Below are positions 7,492-14,927 of a stretch of DNA of 64,000 nucleotides, piece by piece. A program made the position numbers and the translations under genes. The notes below the pieces were generated by a model that worked only from the letters and a program-made list of their open reading frames with translations, had not been told where the DNA came from and ran no database searches. The stretch spans positions 62,001-126,000 of the forward strand of contig CAZULW010000001.1 of the NCBI GenBank assembly GCA_964621455.1, written 5' to 3'. How positions within the stretch are numbered: the stretch's first letter is position 1; each line of letters opens with the position of its first letter. The stretch is from G020354025 sp964621455 (GTDB lineage Bacteria; Fidelibacterota; Marinisomatia; SCGC-AAA003-L08; TS1B11).

Positions 7492-8688
7492 ATGAAATCA
7501 GAGCTGCCGAATCTGAAGCGGCACTTCCAGTATAAGAAGTTCGAGTCACCGCCCTACCGGTTCCTCTTCCTTAAATACGATTACTTTATCCAGAACCAGC
7601 TCCTGGCCGAACTACGACGTCAGGGACACGAGGCCCTGGAACTGCCTCTGCCCAAACAATTGCCGGCGGAGGAGGTCCTCCACCGAATTCTGGAAGAGGC
7701 GGTGAAGTTTCGACCCGATGCCCTGCTGGTACTCAATAACATGGGGCTCGATCGACGGGGCGTCATTATCGGCGTCCTCTCCCGTCTGCCGCTGCCTGTC
7801 ATCCTCTGGTATCTGGATAACTACCGCTTTACCGGGCCCTACCTCGCTGATGAAGCGCCCGAACTGGTCGTGGCGTTTTCCTCCGATAAAGCCCTGCTCC
7901 CCACTCTCAACCAGGCCGGTTTCCCGCACGCCTTCTACCTGCCCCTGGCCACTGATATCTCCTACAGCACCGTGAGGTACGACGACCGCTTCAGGTTTTT
8001 GAGAGAGAAGGTTTCATATGTAGGGGGCACCTTCACCAAGATGGTTCGCCACTTTCACACCGATGAATACGAAGCCCTGTACCACGAATGGCAGCCCGAT
8101 TTCAGCGCCGCGAAAGAAGAGCAGGGTCACGTCGACCTGGACGCCGTGTTCGCTCCCTACCGGGAGCGCTTCCCGTCCCTGGAAGCCTACTACAATTTTA
8201 TCGCTTATGTGGTTTTCCGGGAGACACGCCGCTACCGGGTAGGGCGCTTGACCTGCCTGCTGGATGAGCCGCTGGTGGTGTTCGGTATCGATGACTGGAA
8301 GAACTACCTCCCCGAGGAAGTGGTTCGTTCGCCGGTGATTTATGCCCGGGAGACACCGAATGTCTATCGCAACAGCGCCATTAACCTGAGTCTGGCCACG
8401 TTTCAGCAGGAAACGGCCCTGAACCAGCGTCTGTTTGACGTCCCCTTGTGCAACGGGTTTGTCCTAACCGACTGGCAGGAATCCCTGGCCGACCACTTCG
8501 AGCTGGATGAGGAGGTGGTCTACTTCCGCGACGACGACGAATTGAAGGACAAGGTCCGATATTTCCTCAAGCACCCGGCCGCCCGGGAACGGGTAATCCG
8601 GAAAGCCCGGGAGCGGATCTGGCGCGAACACCTGATGGAGCACCGGGTAAACACAATGTTAGAGACGGTGAAAAAGGTCTGGGCTTAG
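7492..8688 (+). CDS. CgeB-like glycosyltransferase, copy 1
   Basis: A 398-residue protein of the CgeB/DUF3880-type GT-B glycosyltransferases. The N-terminal Rossmann half contains 'YRFLFLKYDYFIQNQLLAEL' and 'RPDALLVLNNMGLD', then 'LPVILWYLDNYRFTGPY'. The C-terminal nucleotide-sugar half shows the Glyco_trans_1_2 pattern: 'NSAINLSLATFQQETALNQR', 'DVPLCNGFVLTDWQESLADH', 'FRDDDELKDKVRYFLKHP'. No signal or membrane segment, so it acts in the cytoplasm. A CgeB-like enzyme beside a minimal flagellin suggests flagellin or another surface protein as acceptor, though spore or capsule relatives exist. It is a tandem paralogue of the next gene, of identical length. Confidence 0.8.
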   Translation: MKSELPNLKRHFQYKKFESPPYRFLFLKYDYFIQNQLLAELRRQGHEALELPLPKQLPAEEVLHRILEEAVKFRPDALLVLNNMGLDRRGVIIGVLSRLPLPVILWYLDNYRFTGPYLADEAPELVVAFSSDKALLPTLNQAGFPHAFYLPLATDISYSTVRYDDRFRFLREKVSYVGGTFTKMVRHFHTDEYEALYHEWQPDFSAAKEEQGHVDLDAVFAPYRERFPSLEAYYNFIAYVVFRETRRYRVGRLTCLLDEPLVVFGIDDWKNYLPEEVVRSPVIYARETPNVYRNSAINLSLATFQQETALNQRLFDVPLCNGFVLTDWQESLADHFELDEEVVYFRDDDELKDKVRYFLKHPAARERVIRKARERIWREHLMEHRVNTMLETVKKVWA

Positions 8689-8720
8689 AGTCTCCAATGG
8701 ACATGTACCTTAAGCCGGGG

Positions 8721-8750
8721 TTGACAACGACCTGCACAGGGTGGTAGCAT
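8721..8750 (+). promoter_or_regulatory. Putative promoter, apparently leaderless, of the second CgeB-like gene
   Basis: TTGACA (8721-8726), an 18-base spacer and TAGCAT (8745-8750), four of six matches to TATAAT. The ATG lies at 8758, seven bases on, so the transcript would begin at or next to the start codon. The 40 bases before the ATG resemble the corresponding bases before 7492, so the promoter was duplicated with the gene. Confidence 0.5.
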
Positions 8751-8757
8751 CCCGCCA

Positions 8758-9954
8758 ATGAGTTTCAACGCGCCCAAACTGAAAGCGCACTTCGGTTACG
8801 GCAAATTCAAGTCCCCGCCATACCGCATACTCTTCCTTACGTATGACTTCTTTCTCCAGGACTCCCTCATTAACGAGTTCAAGCGGCGGGGGCATGAGGT
8901 CGTTGGGCTCCCGTTCCCTAAAGACATTTCCGTGGAAGAGGCGCTGCGAACGCTCCTTAAAAAGGCGGCGGAAGTCCGGCCGGACGCCATCCTGACGCTC
9001 AACGCCATGGGTCTTGATAACCACGGACACGCCATATCGGTGCTCTCCGAGCTGAGCTTACCCGTCATCATCTGGTACCTGGACAACCACCTGTTCACCG
9101 GCCCCTATTTCAAGGAACGGTCTCCCGACTGGGCCATTGCCTTCACCTATGAGCGGTCCCTGGAAGGTAGTTTGAGGGAGGCCGGGTTCCAGCACGTCTT
9201 CTACCTCCCCCTGGCCACGGACCTTTCCCTGACCAGAACAGGCTCCGATGCCCCTTTCAGGTTCCTGCAGGACAAAGTAACTTACGTTGGCGCAACTTTT
9301 TCCACGGCGGTCAATGAGTTCCATACGCCCGAGTTCGAACAGACATACCGCAGTTGGTGCCCGGACTTCGGGGCTCAGAAACAGAAGCATGGCAGGATTG
9401 ACCTGAACTCACTGTTCGCCTCCCACCGGGACCGTTTTCCGTCCATGGAAGACTTCTATCGCTTCATGGCGTATGTTATCGCCTGCGAGACACGCCGCTA
9501 TCGAGCGGACCGCCTTTCCGGCCTGGTGGATGAATCCCTGATGGTTTTCGGCCCGGCCGAATGGAAAGACTATCTGCCTGAGCAGGTTGTAAGGCCACCA
9601 GTAGACTATCAAACCGAGACACCGTTTGTCTACCGGAACAGCGCCGTCAACCTGAGCCTGACCGCCCTGCAGCAGGAGACCGCCCTCAACCAGCGCTATT
9701 ATGACGTTCCCCTGTGCGGCGGCTTTCTGCTCGGCGAGTGGCAGGAGTCCCTGGCCGAGAATTTCACGCTCGAAGAGGAGGTGGTCTATTTCCGCAACGA
9801 TGAGGAACTCAAGGACAAGGTGAGGTATTATCTCAAGCACCCGGCGGAGAGGCAGCGTACTGTCAGGCAGGCCCGCGAGCGGATCCTGAACGAACACCTC
9901 ATGGAACACCGGGTGACCACCATGCTGGATTTAATCAGGAAAATCTGTGCCTAG
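8758..9954 (+). CDS. CgeB-like glycosyltransferase, copy 2
   Basis: A second 398-residue CgeB/DUF3880-type GT-B protein, clearly homologous to copy 1 from end to end: the N-terminal 'PPYRILFLTYDFFLQDSLIN', the mid 'LPVIIWYLDNHLFTGPYFKE', and the C-terminal 'ALNQRYYDVPLCGGFLLGEW', 'RNDEELKDKVRYYLKHPAER'. Divergence is spread over the whole length, so both copies have probably been kept for different donors, acceptors or sequential sugar additions. It is followed after ~75 bases by a sulfotransferase-TPR gene on the same strand, so sugar transfer may be coupled to sulfation. Confidence 0.8.
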   Translation: MSFNAPKLKAHFGYGKFKSPPYRILFLTYDFFLQDSLINEFKRRGHEVVGLPFPKDISVEEALRTLLKKAAEVRPDAILTLNAMGLDNHGHAISVLSELSLPVIIWYLDNHLFTGPYFKERSPDWAIAFTYERSLEGSLREAGFQHVFYLPLATDLSLTRTGSDAPFRFLQDKVTYVGATFSTAVNEFHTPEFEQTYRSWCPDFGAQKQKHGRIDLNSLFASHRDRFPSMEDFYRFMAYVIACETRRYRADRLSGLVDESLMVFGPAEWKDYLPEQVVRPPVDYQTETPFVYRNSAVNLSLTALQQETALNQRYYDVPLCGGFLLGEWQESLAENFTLEEEVVYFRNDEELKDKVRYYLKHPAERQRTVRQARERILNEHLMEHRVTTMLDLIRKICA

Positions 9955-10029
9955 AAACCCTCCAGTATTTCCGACCTCGTTCCCTTTGACCAGTCGAATG
10001 ACATGCCAGGTGCCAGGATGAAGGGGCCC

Positions 10030-11337
10030 ATGACAGTCTGCATCACCGGCATGCACCGCTCCGGCACCTCCATGGTGGCCCGTCTGCTCAACCTGTGCGG
10101 TCTTTACCTGGGGTCGGAGGAGCGGATCATGCCGCCTGATGACGGGAATCCCGCCGGCTACTGGCAATGCCTGGACATGGATCAGCTGACCGAGGAGATC
10201 CTGGCCCACTTCGCCGGAGACTGGGAATTCCTGCTGCCGCATATGCCCCCGGGCTGGGAGACGAAGCCCGACATTGACCCCTTCCGGGAAAGGGCTCAGC
10301 AGCTCATTCGAATCATGAGCGAGCGGGAGCCGTGGGGCTGGAAGGATCCCCGCTGCAGCCTGACGCTCCCCTTCTGGAAATCGGTGCTGCCCGGACTGAA
10401 GGTGGTTGTCTGCCTTCGCAATCCCGTCGAGACTGCCCGGTCTCTTGCCAGGCATGTGAGCAGCACCGACGCTTTCAGCTACAACCTCTGGCTCAGGTAT
10501 TACCAGCGCATATTGTCCGACACCGATCCCGGTGACCGGCTGATCACCCACTACGACATGTACTTTGTGGACCCACGAGGTGAACCGGCGCGGATACTGC
10601 GCTGGCTGCGATGGTCGGTACCTGAGGAGCGGCTCGACGCGGCGTGCCGGATCGTCTCCACCTCCCACAGACAACACCGCCTCACTGAAGCGGATCTGAA
10701 TGAGGCCAGAGTACCCCTGGAGGTCGCGGAAGCCTACGCAGCGTTATGTACTGAGGGCGGCGAGGCCCTGCAGGAAGCGATAGACAAAGGACGGGTGCCC
10801 CTGCTCAAGCGGGAAAAAACCATCGGCTGCCGCCTGCCAGAGACCGACACCACGCCGCCGGCGGTTAAAATAAAAGCCCAGGCCGCTTTTGATCGCGCCC
10901 ATGAACTCATCGGGCTAGACAAGTACGGGGAGGCGCTGAAGGTCATGCGGGAGGTCGTGTCCAGGGATCCTTTCCACGCCCGGGCCCAGAACGACCTGGC
11001 GGTGCTCTACCTCACCAGCGGCGACAAGGAGCAAGCCCTGGCCCATCTGAGCCTGGCCCTGCAACTGGATCCTGGGAACACGGATACGGCTAAAAACCTG
11101 GCCGATGTTTACCTGGAGCTAGACCGTACCGAAGACGCGCTCCAGACATTCCTGGACATCGTCAATCGACATCCCCATGACGTTGAAGCCCTGTTCCATC
11201 TCGGTACCGCCTGCGCCAGCCTGGGAATGAAGGAGCAGGCCGGTAAGCTCTACGCCAAAGTACTGGATCTGGTCCCCAACCATCCGGGGGCGAAAAAGGG
11301 CCTGGCCCTGATCAGGCAGTCGGGCTCAAACGGCTAA
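10030..11337 (+). CDS. Sulfotransferase-TPR fusion protein, copy 1
   Basis: Residues 1-~230 form a PAPS-dependent sulfotransferase domain. The 5'-phosphosulfate loop is 'TGMHRSGTSMV' (6-16), the 3'-phosphate site is 'VVVCLRNPVETARSL' (125-139), and 'WGWKDPRCSLTLPFW' lies between. From about residue 285 the protein is built of tetratricopeptide repeats ('ARAQNDLAVLYLTSGDKEQA', 'DTAKNLADVYLELDRTEDAL', 'VEALFHLGTACASLGMKEQA'). The ATG at 10030 is chosen because the homologous protein at 45884-47191 begins with the same 'MTV.ITGMHRSGTSM' after a strong Shine-Dalgarno; both are 435 aa. ATGs at 10003 and 10018 are alternatives. Its TAA overlaps the stop of the convergent phosphofructokinase gene. 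Acceptor unknown; a glycan on a surface protein is likely. Confidence 0.82.
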   Translation: MTVCITGMHRSGTSMVARLLNLCGLYLGSEERIMPPDDGNPAGYWQCLDMDQLTEEILAHFAGDWEFLLPHMPPGWETKPDIDPFRERAQQLIRIMSEREPWGWKDPRCSLTLPFWKSVLPGLKVVVCLRNPVETARSLARHVSSTDAFSYNLWLRYYQRILSDTDPGDRLITHYDMYFVDPRGEPARILRWLRWSVPEERLDAACRIVSTSHRQHRLTEADLNEARVPLEVAEAYAALCTEGGEALQEAIDKGRVPLLKREKTIGCRLPETDTTPPAVKIKAQAAFDRAHELIGLDKYGEALKVMREVVSRDPFHARAQNDLAVLYLTSGDKEQALAHLSLALQLDPGNTDTAKNLADVYLELDRTEDALQTFLDIVNRHPHDVEALFHLGTACASLGMKEQAGKLYAKVLDLVPNHPGAKKGLALIRQSGSNG

Positions 11338-12368
11338 GATTTCAGTACCTCAAGCACGGGGAACAGTTCAGACCCCACCCTCTTGTTTATGGTGGTAGCC
11401 TCCGCCAGGGGAACGGCGATCATGGTATCGCCCCTGATAGCCGCCATTTGCCCAAACTTGCCCTCATGGACCATCTCAGCAGCGAAGACACCATAGCGGG
11501 TGGACAGGACCCGGTCCCGGGCCGTGGGTGAGCCGCCCCGCTGGGTGTGCCCCAGCATCACTGACCGCGTCTCGATCCCTGTTTCTCTCTCAATCAGTTG
11601 GGCGACCATCCTCCCTATACCGCCCAGCTTCACATGCCCAAAAGCATCGCGGGACTCATCCTGGAGCACCATCTCCTCCTCCTGAACCAGCTTGGCACCC
11701 TCTGAGACTACCACAATGGCATAGTTCTTCCGCCCCTCGCCGTATTCGTTCTGCACCGAAGCGCACAGGTCGGCCAGTTTAGTTTCCTGCTCCGGCAGCA
11801 TGGTATAGTCGGCGCCGCCGGCAATACCGGTATGCAGGGCGATCCATCCTGAGTGGCGGCCCATGACCTCCGCTACCAGGGTACGATGGTGGCTCCGGGC
11901 CGTGGTATGCAGGCGATCCACGGCCTCGGTGGCGATGGTAACCGCTGTATCGAAGCCCGGCGTAAAGTCGGTAGCAGACAGATCGTTGTCGATGGTTTTG
12001 GGCACGCCGACAGTATTGACGCCCATCTCGGCCAACCTGGTGGCCACGCCCAGGGTATCGTCACCGCCGATGGCTACCAGCACGTCGATCCGGTTGGCCT
12101 CCAGATTGGCTTTTATCTTGTCAACGGATGACGGGTCCTTTAAAGGGTTGGTGCGGCTGGAGCCCAGTATGGTCCCCCCCTCATCGTAGATGTCGCGGAC
12201 GGTGTCCACATCCAGGGGCATGGTGCGGTCCTCGAGAGGCCCGGCCCAGCCGTCCAGGAAGCCTATAAATTCATAGCCGTATTTCTTCGTCCCGGCCAGG
12301 ACCAGCCCCCGGATGGCGGCGTTCAGCCCGGGGCAGTCACCCCCGCCGGTTAAGATGCCGATGCGCAT
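11334..12368 (-). CDS. pfp: 6-phosphofructokinase, diphosphate-type signature
   Basis: A 344-residue PFK: 'ILTGGGDCPGLNAAIRG' (substrate loop), 'VAIGGDDTLGVATRLAE', 'VGVPKTIDNDLSATD', 'VMGRHSGWIALHTG', 'LGHTQRGGSPTARDRV'. Two positions separate ATP-PFKs from PPi-PFKs: ATP enzymes have GGDG and P-G-TIDND, PPi enzymes GGDD and P-K-TIDND. Both PPi residues are present, so the reversible PPi-dependent reaction between fructose 6-phosphate and fructose 1,6-bisphosphate is predicted. It could serve glycolysis and gluconeogenesis. AGGAG lies just before the ATG. A second PFK with an ATP-like signature is encoded at 14928-16250. Confidence 0.9.
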   Translation of the reverse strand: MRIGILTGGGDCPGLNAAIRGLVLAGTKKYGYEFIGFLDGWAGPLEDRTMPLDVDTVRDIYDEGGTILGSSRTNPLKDPSSVDKIKANLEANRIDVLVAIGGDDTLGVATRLAEMGVNTVGVPKTIDNDLSATDFTPGFDTAVTIATEAVDRLHTTARSHHRTLVAEVMGRHSGWIALHTGIAGGADYTMLPEQETKLADLCASVQNEYGEGRKNYAIVVVSEGAKLVQEEEMVLQDESRDAFGHVKLGGIGRMVAQLIERETGIETRSVMLGHTQRGGSPTARDRVLSTRYGVFAAEMVHEGKFGQMAAIRGDTMIAVPLAEATTINKRVGSELFPVLEVLKS

Positions 12369-12628
12369 GGTTCTCCTTTCTGTTTCTTCCCAACAGGTTT
12401 GTCAGCGGGGGACTAATTTACCTATATGGAAGCGGGGAGGGGAGTCTCGAGTTGCGGTTCTGGGGGATTAGAACTACACAATAGACCAGAATGCACCGAT
12501 GTTATTTAATGGAAAGCCGCTTGCCACCTTTCTCTTTTACAGTCTCCCTCGCACCATCAATGACTCCCAGCTCACCCATCGGTAGCGGCGGCCTTCATAG
12601 GGTTCTTCGCAAGCCCCAAAAATACAGC
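12369..12628. other. Non-coding stretch between the phosphofructokinase and vapBC
   Basis: About 260 bases upstream of the divergent phosphofructokinase and vapB. No convincing frame, hairpin or repeat was seen. The promoter of the phosphofructokinase gene must lie here, but no clear -35/-10 pair stands out. Confidence 0.4.
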
Positions 12629-12670
12629 TTGACGGAGTGAGAGGCGAAGATATACATTAACAATATACAT
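12629..12670 (+). promoter_or_regulatory. vapBC promoter and likely operator
   Basis: TTGACG (12629-12634), a 16-base spacer and TATACA (12651-12656). The -10 lies within the first of two direct ATATACAT repeats (12650-12657 and 12663-12670), 13 bases apart, a spacing close to one helical turn. Ribbon-helix-helix antitoxins commonly bind such repeats, so autoregulation by the VapBC complex is likely. Confidence 0.6.
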
Positions 12671-12691
12671 CATTAATGGTTGGAGCACATC

Positions 12692-12946
12692 ATGATCCGC
12701 ACCCAGATTTATCTCACGGAAAAAGAGCACACCATACTCAAGATCCTCTCACAGCGCACGGGGAAAGCCAAAAGCGACCTCATCCGGGATGCTATTGATC
12801 ATATGATTGATGAGCAGGAGCAGAAGATCCTTGATCCGGTTTCTCTACTCAGGCAAGCGCGGGGCATGTGGAGGGATCGACAGGATCTACCTGATTTCGA
12901 AGCCTTGAGGAGTGAGCTCGATCGCATTATGCCTGTGAAAGGTTAA
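12692..12946 (+). CDS. vapB: VapB-type ribbon-helix-helix antitoxin
   Basis: An 84-residue protein. Residues 1-45 have the ribbon-helix-helix pattern ('MIRTQIYLTEKEHTILKILS', then 'AKSDLIRDAIDHMIDE'), where the short strand binds DNA. The remaining 40 residues, acidic and tryptophan-containing ('RGMWRDRQDLPDFEALRS'), are the likely toxin-wrapping tail. The ATG at 12692 has GGAG six bases upstream and is preferred to an upstream in-frame TTG. The toxin gene begins five bases after the stop. The antitoxin blocks the VapC active site and represses the operon. Confidence 0.85.
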   Translation: MIRTQIYLTEKEHTILKILSQRTGKAKSDLIRDAIDHMIDEQEQKILDPVSLLRQARGMWRDRQDLPDFEALRSELDRIMPVKG

Positions 12947-12951
12947 ACTAG

Positions 12952-13338
12952 ATGGCCAGCCGGGTACTATTGGATACCAATGTCCTAATTGACTATCTCC
13001 GTGGGCAGAAAGAGGCCATCACCTACCTGAATGCTTTAACGGAGGAGCGGCTTATTTCCACCATCACGGTAGCAGAACTTTATGCAGGCATCCGGGATGG
13101 GGACGAACGGGATAGGATGGATCAGTTTATTATGGCGTTTGAGCTGGTTCCTATTGACAGCGAAGTGGCGATCAAAGGCGGCCTTTATCGCCGGGACTAT
13201 GGTCCTAGTCATGGCACGGGCCTTGCGGATGCCCTTATAGCCGCCTCAGCCGAAATCAGGGGAGCAACCCTGGTGACGAAGAATGAGCGTCACTTTCCTA
13301 TGGTTCGCCAGTTGCACGTCCCCTACGGCAAAAATTAG
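12952..13338 (+). CDS. vapC: VapC-type PIN-domain toxin
   Basis: A 128-residue PIN nuclease. Acidic metal-binding residues appear in the expected order: Asp in 'LLDTNVLIDYLRG' (residues 6-18), Glu in 'STITVAELYAGI', Asp in 'GTGLADALIAASA' and a C-terminal 'ATLVTKNERHF'. PIN toxins cut RNA, often initiator tRNA or rRNA, when freed from the antitoxin. It is the second gene of a two-gene operon with vapB. Length is typical. No sign of degeneration. Confidence 0.88.
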   Translation: MASRVLLDTNVLIDYLRGQKEAITYLNALTEERLISTITVAELYAGIRDGDERDRMDQFIMAFELVPIDSEVAIKGGLYRRDYGPSHGTGLADALIAASAEIRGATLVTKNERHFPMVRQLHVPYGKN

Positions 13339-13351
13339 TCCAGGGGGCGCC

Positions 13352-14122
13352 ATGCCCATCGCCCTCACCCATATCGTTACCCCTAACCTGAGCGAGTGCC
13401 AGCTCACCCACCTGGCGCGGCAGCCCATCGACCTGGCCCTGGCTACCCGTCAGCACGCGGCCTACTGCAACACCCTCCGTTCTCACGGGCTGGAGGTCAT
13501 CGAGCTGGACGTGAACAGAGACTACCCGGACAGCGTCTTCGTGGAAGACACGGCGGTGGTGGTGGACGAGGTGGCTGTGCTGGCCCGTCCGGGGGCCGAG
13601 AGCCGCCGGGTTGAGGTGGCCGGTATTGAGGCGGAACTGGCCAAGTACCGTTCTATCGCCCGCATTCAGCCGCCCGCCACCCTCGACGGCGGGGACGTGC
13701 TTATCGTGAGGAAAAAGGTGTTCGTGGGACTGTCCACCCGCACCGACCGTGCCGGAGCGGAGGCCCTGCGCAACATTCTAACGCCCCTTGGCTATCGGGT
13801 GACGGCGGTAGCGGTCCACGGCACCCTGCACCTGAAGTCCGCCGTTACGGCCGTGGACAAAGCCACCCTCCTGGCCAACCCGCTTTGGTTCGATACGGCG
13901 CCGTTCGCCAACTTCCGGGTCGTCCCGGTGGCCGAGAATGAGCCCTGGGCCGCCAATGCCCTGCGGCTGGAGGACACGGTTTACCTGGCGAGGGGATCCC
14001 CCGCGACGGCGGCGGCCCTCAGCAAGCTGGGCTACGACGTGAAGACCATCGACATTTCCGAGCTGCAGAAAGCCGAAGCCGGCCTCACCTGCTCCAGCCT
14101 CATCTTCAAGAAAAATCGTTAA
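13352..14122 (+). CDS. Dimethylarginine dimethylaminohydrolase (DDAH)
   Basis: A 256-residue member of the guanidino-group-modifying superfamily. Catalytic residues sit where expected: His160 in 'HGTLHLKSAVT', Cys247 in 'AGLTCSSLIF', with acidic substrate contacts in 'PDSVFVEDTAVV' (60-71) and 'DGGDVLIV' (112-119). These positions are within two residues of those in the Pseudomonas enzyme. It hydrolyses dimethylarginine to citrulline and dimethylamine; arginine deiminase-like specificity cannot be fully excluded but arginine deiminases are longer. The ATG at 13352 follows GGGGG and lies 13 bases after vapC, so a start inside vapC is unlikely. Confidence 0.85.
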   Translation: MPIALTHIVTPNLSECQLTHLARQPIDLALATRQHAAYCNTLRSHGLEVIELDVNRDYPDSVFVEDTAVVVDEVAVLARPGAESRRVEVAGIEAELAKYRSIARIQPPATLDGGDVLIVRKKVFVGLSTRTDRAGAEALRNILTPLGYRVTAVAVHGTLHLKSAVTAVDKATLLANPLWFDTAPFANFRVVPVAENEPWAANALRLEDTVYLARGSPATAAALSKLGYDVKTIDISELQKAEAGLTCSSLIFKKNR

Positions 14123-14144
14123 GCCTGTTTTGGGGTCGGTGGGT

Positions 14145-14801
14145 CTAGGTCAGCGTCCGGACACCGCTGCTGGTCCCTACCAGAAGTACATCCGCCAGGC
14201 GGCGGGCGAAGAGGCCGTTACAGACGACCCCGGCGATGTGATCCAGCTCGGCCTCCATCAGGGCCGGGTCGGTGATGGCAAGGCCGTGGACGTCCAGGAT
14301 CAGGTTGCCGTTGTCGGTGACGAACCCTTCGCGTACTATCGGTCGGCCGCCCAGCGCGGTCAAAGCAGCGGACACATACCTGCTGGCTACGGGGATCACC
14401 TCCACCGGCAGGGGGACAGCCCCCAGCGCCTTCACCAGCTTGGTCTCGTCCACGATGCAGATGAACCTCCGGCTGGCCGCCGCCACGATCTTCTCCCGGG
14501 TCAGCGACCCACCGCCGCCCTTAATGAGGCGGAGACAGGCGTCGGCCTCATCAGCGCCGTCCACATAGATGGGCAGCTGCCCCACCTCGTTGAGGTCCAG
14601 CACCGGGATACCGTGCCGCTTCAGCCGCTCGGCGCTGGCTATGGAGCTGGCTACCGTGCCCTCGATTTTGTCCTTCAATCCCACCAGGCCATCAATGAAG
14701 TAGTCTGTGGTAGAGCCTGTGCCCACGCCTACGATCGTGCCGGGCTCAATATAATCCAGGGCCGCCCGGGCCGCTGCTCGTTTCATATCCTCCCGGTTCA
14801 T
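14145..14801 (-). CDS. rpiA: Ribose-5-phosphate isomerase A
   Basis: A 218-residue RpiA, which interconverts ribose 5-phosphate and ribulose 5-phosphate in the pentose phosphate pathway. Diagnostic stretches: 'VGVGTGSTTDYFIDGL' (phosphate loop, ~25-40), 'YVDGADEAD' (active site), 'IKGGGGSLTREKIVA' and a C-terminal 'LLVGTSSGVRTLT'. Length and order are normal. It is convergent with the DDAH gene, whose stop lies 22 bases away. It lies downstream of the AT-rich phosphofructokinase gene in the same orientation, a loose carbon-metabolism grouping. Confidence 0.95.
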   Translation of the reverse strand: MNREDMKRAAARAALDYIEPGTIVGVGTGSTTDYFIDGLVGLKDKIEGTVASSIASAERLKRHGIPVLDLNEVGQLPIYVDGADEADACLRLIKGGGGSLTREKIVAAASRRFICIVDETKLVKALGAVPLPVEVIPVASRYVSAALTALGGRPIVREGFVTDNGNLILDVHGLAITDPALMEAELDHIAGVVCNGLFARRLADVLLVGTSSGVRTLT

Positions 14802-14927
14802 GGTCTTATTATCGCACCCACAGCTGCCGGTACAGGGAGCGGCACTTTCCTACTGACGGCATAAGATAGTCGCTGCCTCTATTACCTGAATGGAACAACC
14901 GAATGATCCGGAAAGAAGTCTTTGGCA

